NCBI GenBank assembly: GCA_964645985.1
Contig: CAZYCC010000054.1
Location: 1-10,224, forward strand
Reading direction: 5' to 3'
Length of the DNA stretch: 10,224 nt
Origin: CAZYCC01 sp964645985
Lineage (GTDB): Bacteria > Bacillota > Clostridia > Oscillospirales > CAG-272
The notes under the pieces were generated by a model. The model was not told where the DNA came from. It saw nothing but the letters and a program-made list of their open reading frames with translations, and did no database searches. Of the stretch, positions 1 to 6,401 are shown one piece after another. The translations under genes were made by a program, and so were the position numbers. Position 1 is the first letter of the stretch. Every line of letters starts with the position of its first letter.

Positions 1-229
1 TCCGCTCCTGCACCGCAAAACCGGCGCCGCCTCGCTTTTTTCTATTTCTCCCCTCACGCTTGCGCGACGTATCGGCCTCGCTCGCGACACCGCCGCTCCT
101 CGCGGCACCGATCGGGCTCGTTCCCGCCCGTCCCTCGCGCCATTTTTCCCGCGCGCCCCGCGCCGGCACATTTCTTTTCACGAGCCGTACTGATTTTTCT
201 CTTGCCCCTCTTCTCCGCAGAAACGCCGC
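1..229. other. Pyrimidine-rich non-coding leader before the phosphate transporter gene
   Basis: No convincing gene lies here. The + strand is strongly C/T-rich with scattered T-runs. The +1 frame happens to stay open from the window edge to about position 750, but its translation is an Arg/Ser/His/Pro-rich composition product and it runs over the real transporter frame. I looked for a sigma-A promoter and found no pair of hexamers close enough to consensus to call. The last 30 bases before the ATG at 230 are mostly pyrimidine and carry no GGAG-like ribosome-binding site. Confidence 0.5.
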
Positions 230-2020
230 ATGGTAGACATCATCTTTTCGATTATCTCGCTCGCCGGGGGGCTTGCGCTCTTTCTGTTCGGCATGCACAC
301 AATGTCGGCGGGGCTGGAGAAGACCGCCGGCGGCAAGATGGAGCAGCTCCTGCGCACCCTGACCTCCGGGAAGATTCGCGGCTTTCTGCTTGGCGCGGGC
401 GTTACCGCCGTTATCCAATCCTCGACCGCCGTCACCGTGATGCTCGTGGGTCTGGTCAACGCGGGGACGCTCACGCTCTCCGGCGCGATCGGCGTTGTCA
501 TGGGCTCGAACGTCGGCACGACGATTACCGCGTGGATCCTCTCGCTCTCGGGCGTGCACGGCGACAGCTTCCTCCTGCGCCTCCTGCAGCCGAGCGGCTT
601 CGCACCGATCATCGCACTCATCGGCGTAGCTCTCACGATGGGGAAAAAGCAGCGCCGCAAGGACGTCGGCACCATCCTCGTCGGGTTCTCTGTGCTGATG
701 ACCGGGATGACGATTATGTCCGACGCGGTGCAGGGCATCCCGGGCCTTGAGCGGATGCTCACCGCCTTTAATAATCCTCTGCTTGGGCTTGTCGCCGGGA
801 CGCTCTTCACCGCGCTGATTCAGTCCTCCTCGGCGTCGGTCGGCGTGCTGCAGGCTCTCGCCGCAACGGGCGCGGTCACCTACCGCAGCGCTATACCGAT
901 TCTGATGGGTATGAACATCGGCGCTTGCCTGCCGGCGATGATCTCCTCAATCGGCACGGCGCGGGACGCCAAGCGCGTCGCCTGGATTCATCTGCTCTTC
1001 AACCTTTTAGGCACGGCGTTTTTCCTCACCGCGTGGATTGCGGGTGACGCCATCTTCTCTTTCCCCTTCGCCGACAGCGCGGTCAGCTCCCTGCGCATTG
1101 CCGAGCTGCACACCGGCTTTAAGCTGCTCTCGACCGTCCTTCTCCTGCCGGCCTCCGACCTGCTTGAGAAACTCTCCGGCAAGATCGTGCGCGAGCAGGA
1201 GAAGGATGCGCCGCCCTCCCGCGCCGCGCTCGACAGCCGCCTGCTCACCGTTCCCGCTTTCGCCGTCGCGCAGGCGATGGACGCTACCCGCCGCATGGCG
1301 ACGCTCGCGCGCAGCTCTGTGGAGGGGGCGATAGGTCTTCTGACAACCTGGGACGATGCCGCCGCCGACCGCGTTGAGCGTGAGGAGCAGGAGCTGGACA
1401 AGCTTGAGGACGATCTCGGCAGCTACCTCGTTAAGCTCTCGCGCCCGGAGGTCAGCGTCAAGGAGGCGCGGCAGATCTCGCTTATGCTACACACAATAAG
1501 CGATTTCGAGCGCATAGGCGATCACGCGACAAACATTATGTCCGAGGCGAGAAATCTGCGCGAGGGCGGCGGCTTCACCGCCGATGCCGCCGGGGAGCTG
1601 CGCCGCCTCTGCGACGCGCTGAGCGAGATTCTTCGCCGCACGATGGAGTCTTTCTGCGCGGGAGACACCGAGCGCGCGAAGAGCGTCGAGCCGCTCGAGC
1701 AGGCGATTGACCTGCTCATCGCGATGCTCAAAACGCGCCACGTCAACCGTCTGCAGACCGGCGAGTGCAGCGTTGAGGCGGGGGTCATCCTCACGAATCT
1801 GCTCACCGACTTTGAGCGCATCTCCGACCACTGTTCGAACATCGCGGTCGCGCAGATCGAGTCGGAGATGGATACCTTCGACACGCACGCTTTCCTCAAA
1901 CAGCGCCGCTACACCGGAAACCCCGAGTTTGAGCGCGAATACCAATCCTGCCTTGCGGCCTATGCTCTCCCTGAGGAGGACGCCCCCGCCGAGCAGACGC
2001 GCATCATAGGCGATAAGTGA
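230..2020 (+). CDS. Na+/phosphate cotransporter family protein with C-terminal PhoU-like domain
   Basis: This is predicted to be a membrane protein of 596 residues that takes up inorganic phosphate with sodium (NptA/YjbB-type, SLC34-related). The N-terminal half, about residues 1-315, is hydrophobic with several membrane segments. It contains the two inverted-repeat signature motifs of the family: QSSTAV at residues 63-68 and QSSSAS at 198-203. After a charged linker, residues ~345-560 form a helical PhoU-like region with its two characteristic repeats, RIGDHATNI at 428-436 and RISDHCSNI at 530-538. The fusion of transporter and PhoU halves is usual for bacterial members. In PhoU-like proteins these motifs are associated with metal binding and regulation. 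The ATG at 230 starts the protein directly at its first membrane segment, but no Shine-Dalgarno sequence precedes it. It appears to be transcribed alone, since a strong promoter separates it from yceD. Whether it imports or exports phosphate cannot be read from the sequence. Confidence 0.93.
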   Translation: MVDIIFSIISLAGGLALFLFGMHTMSAGLEKTAGGKMEQLLRTLTSGKIRGFLLGAGVTAVIQSSTAVTVMLVGLVNAGTLTLSGAIGVVMGSNVGTTITAWILSLSGVHGDSFLLRLLQPSGFAPIIALIGVALTMGKKQRRKDVGTILVGFSVLMTGMTIMSDAVQGIPGLERMLTAFNNPLLGLVAGTLFTALIQSSSASVGVLQALAATGAVTYRSAIPILMGMNIGACLPAMISSIGTARDAKRVAWIHLLFNLLGTAFFLTAWIAGDAIFSFPFADSAVSSLRIAELHTGFKLLSTVLLLPASDLLEKLSGKIVREQEKDAPPSRAALDSRLLTVPAFAVAQAMDATRRMATLARSSVEGAIGLLTTWDDAAADRVEREEQELDKLEDDLGSYLVKLSRPEVSVKEARQISLMLHTISDFERIGDHATNIMSEARNLREGGGFTADAAGELRRLCDALSEILRRTMESFCAGDTERAKSVEPLEQAIDLLIAMLKTRHVNRLQTGECSVEAGVILTNLLTDFERISDHCSNIAVAQIESEMDTFDTHAFLKQRRYTGNPEFEREYQSCLAAYALPEEDAPAEQTRIIGDK

Positions 2021-2056
2021 ACCGCGCGGGTGTCCCGGGGCCGGCGGCGATTGCCT

Positions 2057-2080
2057 GCGGTTACCGCGGCGGTTACCGCG
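2057..2080. repeat. Tandem 12-bp repeat, each unit a small hairpin
   Basis: Two perfect adjacent copies of GCGGTTACCGCG lie 36 bases after the transporter stop codon. Each copy can fold as GCGG-TTA-CCGC. Flanking CCCGG (about 2034) and CCGGG (about 2085) could close a larger stem around both copies. This may be part of the 3' end of the transporter transcript. Confidence 0.6.
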
Positions 2081-2173
2081 AATGCCGGGTTTCGCCGTGC
2101 GATAGAGCACAAGGCCCCGCGAGAGGCGGACGTGCATCGCCCTCGCTGCCTCGTGCGATCTACTTTTCGTGAG

Positions 2174-2231
2174 GGTGAGAGGCGCCGTTCTCCTGCGCGC
2201 GGATTGGTGCGCGGCGGGGTAGCCTCTCACC
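2174..2231. repeat. Inverted repeat with 10-bp perfect arms
   Basis: The arm GGTGAGAGGC at 2174-2183 is the exact reverse complement of GCCTCTCACC at 2222-2231. The 38-base loop can itself pair further (CGCGC with GCGCG around GGATTGGT), giving a long two-part hairpin. It is followed by CGCGATTTTCC, which is too weak a T-tract for a classic terminator. It ends 80 bases before the yceD promoter -35 box, so it could be a 3'-end structure of the transporter transcript or an upstream protein-binding site. Confidence 0.55.
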
Positions 2232-2311
2232 GCGATTTTCCCCGCATAGGAGAGGGGAGGGATCGCCGCGCGAGACGGTTTTTGCTGCCCCGACAATTTT
2301 CCTCCCCCCTC

Positions 2312-2340
2312 TTGACAGCGGCGGCGCGGGGGTGTATACT
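2312..2340 (+). promoter_or_regulatory. Sigma-A promoter for yceD-rpmF
   Basis: A perfect -35 box TTGACA (2312-2317) is followed after exactly 17 bases by a -10 box TATACT (2335-2340, five of six matches). This is the best promoter in the window. Transcription would start near 2347, leaving a leader of about 70 bases before the yceD ATG. A strong constitutive promoter fits a ribosomal-protein operon. Confidence 0.85.
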
Positions 2341-2416
2341 ACCAAGGATATTGGTCTGCGCGGCGCTTGCCGCCGGATAAGCTCGTTGCACTGCGTCATT
2401 TTCCCTCTCGGTAGCG

Positions 2417-3067
2417 ATGGTTTTCGACTTGAAGCCCCTGCTTTCGGGGAAGGTGCGCGCGATCCCGATCGACTTTTCTCTGTCGGTTGGCTTTGACTAC
2501 CCTGGGGTCGTCTTTCACGAGCCCGCACACGTTCGGGGCGAGCTGCGCGAGCGCGCGGGCGTTGTTACGCTACGCTGTGACCTAACGCTGCGCTACGAGA
2601 CGAGCTGCGATCGCTGTCTCGCGCCGCTCACGCGGGAGATCTGCGTCCCGGTGCGCTGCACCATCACCGAGGGGGATCCCCCCGAGGAGGAGGATAACGC
2701 GTTCGGTGAGGAGGAGAGCGTCTTCGCCGACCCGATTCCCGCGTGCGATGGGCTGCTCAGTCTTGCCGAGCCGCTCAACGAGGCGCTGCTGCTCGCTATC
2801 CCGACGAAGCATCTTTGCCGCGAGGACTGCCGCGGGCTCTGCCCCCGCTGCGGGAAGAACCTCAATGAGGGTCCCTGCGCCTGTCTCCCCGACACCGCAA
2901 GCCCGCTTTGGGACGAGGTTCGAGCGAAACTTTTTCCCGAGGGCGGCGAGGGCGATATAGGCGAGGATTCTCTCGCCATAGGCGATTCCCCCGCGGGCGA
3001 TACCGCCGCAATCACTTCGCGCGGCGCCCCCGGCGCTCCCGAGCGGGAGAAGAGCGGCGGCGCGTGA
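2417..3067 (+). CDS. yceD: YceD family protein (DUF177), probable ribosome/23S rRNA-related factor
   Basis: This is a 216-residue protein of the DUF177/YceD family, whose gene sits beside rpmF in many bacteria. In the family it is linked to 23S rRNA and large-subunit accumulation, but the exact biochemical role is unsettled. A CDRC motif lies at residues 64-67. The family's cysteine-rich signature follows at Cys134, Cys138, Cys142 and Cys145, with Cys154 and Cys156 after it, and looks like a metal-binding knuckle. An acidic stretch lies before it around residues 85-103. Family members are usually about 165-185 residues. The excess here is a low-complexity Gly/Asp/Ser/Ala tail from about residue 172 that is probably disordered. 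The start ATG at 2417 lies about 70 bases after the predicted transcription start and has no clear Shine-Dalgarno. rpmF follows 75 bases downstream on the same strand. Confidence 0.88.
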   Translation: MVFDLKPLLSGKVRAIPIDFSLSVGFDYPGVVFHEPAHVRGELRERAGVVTLRCDLTLRYETSCDRCLAPLTREICVPVRCTITEGDPPEEEDNAFGEEESVFADPIPACDGLLSLAEPLNEALLLAIPTKHLCREDCRGLCPRCGKNLNEGPCACLPDTASPLWDEVRAKLFPEGGEGDIGEDSLAIGDSPAGDTAAITSRGAPGAPEREKSGGA

Positions 3068-3092
3068 AAATCGATTTCCGTTTTTCTATATT
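3064..3092 (+). promoter_or_regulatory. Possible internal promoter for rpmF
   Basis: An AT-rich island lies between yceD and rpmF. TATATT (3087-3092, five of six matches to the -10 consensus) is preceded after 17 bases by GTGAAA (3064-3069, four of six matches to TTGACA), which overlaps the yceD stop codon. A start near 3099 would give L32 its own supply of mRNA in addition to read-through from the promoter at 2312. The -35 lacks the first T, so this is tentative. Confidence 0.35.
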
Positions 3093-3142
3093 ACCCAAAA
3101 AATACCCATTCCTGTTCCGCGCAATGCGCATGGAGGTTTACG

Positions 3143-3328
3143 ATGGCTGTTCCGAAGGGGAAAGTCTCCAAAGCGAGACGCGACAAGCGCCGCTCTTCTA
3201 ACTGGAAGCTGACCGCGCCCGAAATCACGAAGTGCCCGAAATGCGGCGAGCCGGTGCTCGCGCACCGCGTCTGTAAGAACTGCGGCTGCTACGCAGGTAA
3301 AGTTATCCTCGTCAAGGACGAGGCGTAA
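3143..3328 (+). CDS. rpmF: Large ribosomal subunit protein bL32
   Basis: This is a 61-residue basic protein that matches bL32 over its whole length. It has the typical N-terminus (MAVPKGKVSKARRDKRRS) and the zinc-ribbon form with CPKC at residues 31-34 and CKNC at 44-47, so it is the zinc-binding type rather than the cysteine-free paralogue. It belongs to the 50S subunit. The start is secured by GGAGG at 3132-3136, six bases before the ATG. It forms a pair with yceD. In many bacteria plsX and the fab genes follow rpmF, but here no plsX follows and a long non-coding region begins. Confidence 0.97.
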   Translation: MAVPKGKVSKARRDKRRSSNWKLTAPEITKCPKCGEPVLAHRVCKNCGCYAGKVILVKDEA

Positions 3329-3363
3329 GCGCGGCGGGAAATTTCAGCGAAAATACACCAAGC

Positions 3364-3386
3364 TCGTCCGCACCGCGGGCGGTTTT
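3364..3386 (+). terminator. Possible weak intrinsic terminator after rpmF
   Basis: The bases 3365-3371 (CGTCCGC) pair with 3375-3381 (GCGGGCG) through one G-T wobble, with a further T-G pair outside. The loop is three bases and TTTT follows at 3383-3386. A second short arm pair, TACACC (3354-3359) and GGTGTA (3388-3393), encloses this hairpin and is followed by a TTTTT run at about 3402. It lies 36 bases after the rpmF stop, where a terminator would be expected, but the T-tract is short. Confidence 0.4.
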
Positions 3387-3565
3387 CGGTGTACATATCC
3401 CATTTTTCGAGGGAGAGAGCCGATTCCCGAGCAACCCGCGCGCAAATCGCGCCTCGCCGTCTTTTTCGCGATAGTCACTATATTCTTTGAGGTGAGAGGA
3501 TAGCCGCGCCTCGCCTCGCGCGTCATCTCTCCCCGCCCGCAAAGGAAATATGCCGCCGCGCGCGC

Positions 3566-3591
3566 TTCGCGCGAAATTCACCTCGCGCGAA
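3566..3591. repeat. Paired palindromic words, operator-like
   Basis: A perfect 10-bp palindrome TTCGCGCGAA (3566-3575) is followed by CTCGCGCGAA (3582-3591), placing the shared 9-mer TCGCGCGAA 16 bases apart. Direct repetition of palindromic words about one and a half helical turns apart upstream of an operon can mark a repressor site. In DNA this rich in CG steps it may also be chance. Confidence 0.3.
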
Positions 3592-3713
3592 CTCTCGGGT
3601 GGAGTATAGCTCGCGCTTTATCGAGCGCAAAGAAAGCGGCGCTTCGCACACCGCGCGCCGCGTAGCTCTTCGCGCTGCGCGCATTGTGCCGCTTCTCCCT
3701 CGTTTTTTCGTTT

Positions 3714-5018
3714 ATGGTTACCATCACCGGGGTTGAGCGAGGGTCGCGCGCCGAGAGGGCGGGCGTGCGCGCGGGCGACATTCTGCTTGCGATTAACGGG
3801 CACGACATTTCCGACGTCCTCGATTACCGCTTCTACCTCACCGAGAGGCATCTCTCCCTGCGATTGCACCGCGGAGCGGATCTTCTCACCGTCAAGATAA
3901 AAAAGGACGAGTACGAGGATATAGGGCTTCTTTTCGAGAGCTTCTTAATGGACGAGAAGCGCGGCTGCCGCAACGCCTGCGTCTTCTGCTTTATCGATCA
4001 AAACCCGCGCGGGATGCGAGATACGGTCTATTTTAAGGACGATGACTCGCGCCTTTCCTTCCTGCAAGGGAACTATATTACGCTGACGAACATGAGCGAG
4101 CGCGACATCGCGCGCATTATCGAAATGCGCATGAGCCCGCTCAATATTTCGGTTCACACGACCAACCCCGCCCTGCGCGAGCGGATGATGCGCAACCGCT
4201 TCGCCGGCAATGTCCTGCAAACCATGCGGCGCTTCGCCGATGCCGGCATCGCGATGAACGCGCAGCTTGTCATCTGCAAGGGCTGGAACGACGGCGATGA
4301 GCTCGACCGCTCTATGCGGGATCTTGCCTCGCTTTACCCCGCGCTGTGCTCGGTCGCGGTCGTGCCGGCGGGTCTCACCTGCCACCGCGAGGGTCTCACT
4401 CCGCTTGAGCTATTTTCCCCCGAGGAGAGCCGTGCACTCGTCCTTCAGGTCGAGCGCGCGGGCGAGGATTTTCTAAAGAGCCACGGCGTGCGCCTCTTTT
4501 ATGCGGCGGATGAGAGCTATGTGGCGGCGGGTCTGCCGCTGCCCCCGCCCGATTACTACGACGGCTACCCGCAGCTCGACAACGGCGTCGGTCTTATCAC
4601 TTCCCAGCGCGAGGAGTTCGAGGACGCGATAGGTGATCTCTCGATGTACGACCTATCGCGGCATCGCCGCTGCGCGATCGCGACCGGCGTCGCCGCGTAC
4701 GATCACATTCTCTCGCTTGCCCGCGCGCTGATGGCGCGCGTGCCGACGCTCGACTGCCGCGTTTACCGCGTGGAGAACGATTTTTTTGGGCATAGCGTGA
4801 CGGTCGCGGGGCTTCTCACCGGGCGGGATTTGGCCTCGCACCTGCGCGGGCAGGACCTCGGAGAGCGGCTCATCCTCCCGTCGGTGATGCTGCGCGCCGA
4901 GGGAGACCTCTTCCTTGACGATATGAGCCTCGAGGAGCTCTCGCGCGCGCTCGGCGTGCCGATTTCGGTCTCCCGCCCCACAGGCGAGGACTTCGTGCGC
5001 TCGCTTCTCTATCCTTAA
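3714..5018 (+). CDS. DUF512 family protein with N-terminal PDZ-like domain and radical-SAM-type cysteine motif
   Basis: This is a 434-residue cytoplasmic protein of a family common in Clostridia and some other bacteria, for which I know no assigned reaction. Residues ~2-64 look like a PDZ-type domain (RAGVRAGDILLAINGHDI). A CxxxCxxC motif then follows at Cys85, Cys89 and Cys92, which is the spacing that holds a 4Fe-4S cluster in radical SAM enzymes. It is followed by the family signature FIDQNPRGMRDTVYFKDDD and by LSFLQGNYITLTN. The DUF512 region fills the C-terminal half. An in-frame TTG at 3684 would add ten residues, but I prefer the ATG at 3714 because it begins exactly at the PDZ-like strand. 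Neither start has a Shine-Dalgarno; the ATG follows a pyrimidine-rich tract. der starts 55 bases downstream, an arrangement seen repeatedly in Clostridia, which suggests a link to ribosome or GTPase function. Substrate and reaction are unknown. Confidence 0.88.
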   Translation: MVTITGVERGSRAERAGVRAGDILLAINGHDISDVLDYRFYLTERHLSLRLHRGADLLTVKIKKDEYEDIGLLFESFLMDEKRGCRNACVFCFIDQNPRGMRDTVYFKDDDSRLSFLQGNYITLTNMSERDIARIIEMRMSPLNISVHTTNPALRERMMRNRFAGNVLQTMRRFADAGIAMNAQLVICKGWNDGDELDRSMRDLASLYPALCSVAVVPAGLTCHREGLTPLELFSPEESRALVLQVERAGEDFLKSHGVRLFYAADESYVAAGLPLPPPDYYDGYPQLDNGVGLITSQREEFEDAIGDLSMYDLSRHRRCAIATGVAAYDHILSLARALMARVPTLDCRVYRVENDFFGHSVTVAGLLTGRDLASHLRGQDLGERLILPSVMLRAEGDLFLDDMSLEELSRALGVPISVSRPTGEDFVRSLLYP

Positions 5019-5073
5019 CGGGCGCTTTGCTCCTCACCGCCCTCCCGGTCACTTTTGCGCTTCTCTCCCCTCT

Positions 5074-6399
5074 ATGTCGCTTCCATCCGTTGCCATCGTT
5101 GGGCGGCCGAATGTCGGCAAGTCCACGCTTTTCAACAAGCTCGCGGGGGAGCGCGTCTCCATCGTGGAGGACACCCCGGGCGTCACGCGCGACCGCGTGA
5201 CGCGGGAGGTGGAGTGGAACGGGCGCGCCTTTCTCCTCATCGACACCGGCGGCATTGAGCCGAAAGCGAAGGACGACCTGCGCCTCAACATTCGCATGCA
5301 GGCGGAGATCGCCATTTACATGGCGGATGTCGTTGTCTATATGACAGATCTTCGCGCCGGTCTTGTCGCCGACGATCGCGAGATCGCCGCGATGCTGCGC
5401 CGCTGCGGCAAGCCTGTCATCCCGGTGGTCAACAAATCAGACGGCGTGGGCGCGCCGCCCGCCTCCTTTTATGAGTTTTTCGAGCTGGGCTTCGCGATCG
5501 ACCCGATCCCCCTCTCCTCCACGCACGGCACCGGTACCGGAGACCTGCTCGACGCGATCGTCGAGAACCTCCCCCCCGAGGAGGGTGAGCGCGAGGAGGA
5601 CGGGGTCAAGGTCGCGGTGATCGGCAAGCCGAACGCCGGGAAAAGCTCGCTCATCAACCGCCTGCTTGGCGAGGAGCGGCTCATTGTCTCGGAGATGGCC
5701 GGCACGACGCGGGACGCGGTCGACACGCGCGTCGTCTATGACGGCAAGCCGTATCTCTTTATCGACACGGCGGGCATTCGTCGCGGCAGCCGCATCGAGG
5801 ATCGCGTGGAGAAGTTCAGCGTCCTGCGCGCGAAGCTCGCCGTCGAGCGCGCCGACGTCTGCCTCATCCTCATAGACGCGCAGGCGGGTATTACCGAGCA
5901 GGACGAGAAAATTGCAGGCCTCTCGCACGAGGCGGGGAAAGCGTCGATTTTTGTTGTCAACAAGTGGGATCTCATCGAGAAGGACAGCGCCACCACGCGC
6001 CGCTTCGAGGAGGAGATTTCGCGCCACTTCGCCTATATGACCTACGCGCCCGCGCTTTTCGTCTCGGCGAGAACTGGGCAGCGCCTCACGCGGCTATTCC
6101 CGCTCATCGACGAGGTTTTCGCGCAGAGCGCGCGCCGCGTGACGACCGGGGTACTCAACGAGATGCTCGCCGATGCCGTCGCGCGCGTGCAGCCCCCCTC
6201 CGACAAGGGGCGCATTCTCAAACTCTACTATATGACGCAGACAGGCGTGCGCCCGCCGACTTTCGTCGTCTTTTGCAACAGCTCATCGCTCTTTCATTTT
6301 TCCTACAAGCGCTACCTGGAAAACCGCCTGCGCGAGACTTTCGGCTTCTCCGGGACGCCCATCGAACTGATTATCCGCGCGCGAGGGGAGGAAGGTTAA
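5074..6399 (+). CDS. der: Ribosome biogenesis GTPase Der (EngA)
   Basis: This essential double GTPase acts in maturation of the 50S ribosomal subunit. The 441-residue length is normal for the family. The first G domain has the P-loop GRPNVGKST (10-18), DTGG (57-60) and NKSD (120-123). The second has GKPNAGKSS (184-192), DTAG (231-234) and NKWD (296-299). A KH-like domain from about residue 355 to the end completes the standard architecture. An acidic EEGEREED linker joins the two G domains at about residues 169-176. The ATG at 5074 places the P-loop at the expected position, but the upstream bases (CTTCTCTCCCCTCT) are all pyrimidine with no Shine-Dalgarno. The stop codon lies two bases before plsY, and the ribosome-binding site of plsY is inside the last codons of der, so the two are probably translationally coupled. 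Confidence 0.97.
   Translation: MSLPSVAIVGRPNVGKSTLFNKLAGERVSIVEDTPGVTRDRVTREVEWNGRAFLLIDTGGIEPKAKDDLRLNIRMQAEIAIYMADVVVYMTDLRAGLVADDREIAAMLRRCGKPVIPVVNKSDGVGAPPASFYEFFELGFAIDPIPLSSTHGTGTGDLLDAIVENLPPEEGEREEDGVKVAVIGKPNAGKSSLINRLLGEERLIVSEMAGTTRDAVDTRVVYDGKPYLFIDTAGIRRGSRIEDRVEKFSVLRAKLAVERADVCLILIDAQAGITEQDEKIAGLSHEAGKASIFVVNKWDLIEKDSATTRRFEEEISRHFAYMTYAPALFVSARTGQRLTRLFPLIDEVFAQSARRVTTGVLNEMLADAVARVQPPSDKGRILKLYYMTQTGVRPPTFVVFCNSSSLFHFSYKRYLENRLRETFGFSGTPIELIIRARGEEG
6387..6391 (+). promoter_or_regulatory. Ribosome-binding site that sets the plsY start
   Basis: GGAGG, within a longer GAGGGGAGGAAGG purine tract, lies 10 bases before the ATG at 6402 and inside the 3' end of der. It is the reason for placing the plsY start at 6402 rather than further upstream in the open frame. 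The next in-frame ATG (6447) has no well-spaced site, and no in-frame ATG lies just before the first membrane segment. Confidence 0.8.
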
Positions 6400-6401
6400 A
6401 G

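Larger units (their letters stand above)
2021..2311. other. Intergenic region between transporter and yceD
   Basis: This is about 290 bases with no supported gene. One forward frame from 2030 is open for 116 codons, but its product is Arg-rich, resembles nothing I know and crosses the promoter, so I treat it as chance in GC-rich DNA. The region holds a 12-bp tandem repeat (2057-2080), a long-armed inverted repeat (2174-2231) and a T-run at 2279-2284. The transporter transcript probably ends here, but I see no textbook intrinsic terminator. Confidence 0.6.
3329..3713. other. 385-bp intergenic region between rpmF and the DUF512 gene
   Basis: No supported gene lies here; the reverse-strand open frames at about 3312-3581 and 3578-3869 are Arg/Ser-rich chance frames. 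After the possible terminator comes an AT-richer patch with TATATT at 3479-3484 but no good -35 partner. The 9-mer GGTGAGAGG at 3491-3499 repeats the arm of the inverted repeat at 2174. There is also a pair of near-identical palindromic words (3566-3575 and 3582-3591). The promoter for the DUF512-der-plsY operon should be here, but I cannot name one with confidence. Confidence 0.55.

Noticed and set aside
1..750. Forward frame open from the window edge to 750
   Set aside because: The translation is Arg/His/Pro-rich with no family resemblance, and it runs over the transporter gene, whose motifs are clear. It is an effect of high GC.
2030..2380. Forward open frame of 116 codons between transporter and yceD
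   Set aside because: It is Arg-rich, has no ribosome-binding site, and crosses the strong promoter at 2312-2340.
3684..3713. Upstream TTG start for the DUF512 gene
   Set aside because: It adds ten residues with no domain content and no better initiation signal than the ATG at 3714.
5437..6027. Reverse-strand open frame opposite der
   Set aside because: It is a shadow of a gene with both G domains intact.
5964..6401. Longer PlsY frame beginning inside der
   Set aside because: This part overlaps der completely and is Arg/His-rich. The GGAGG at 6387-6391 marks the start at 6402.
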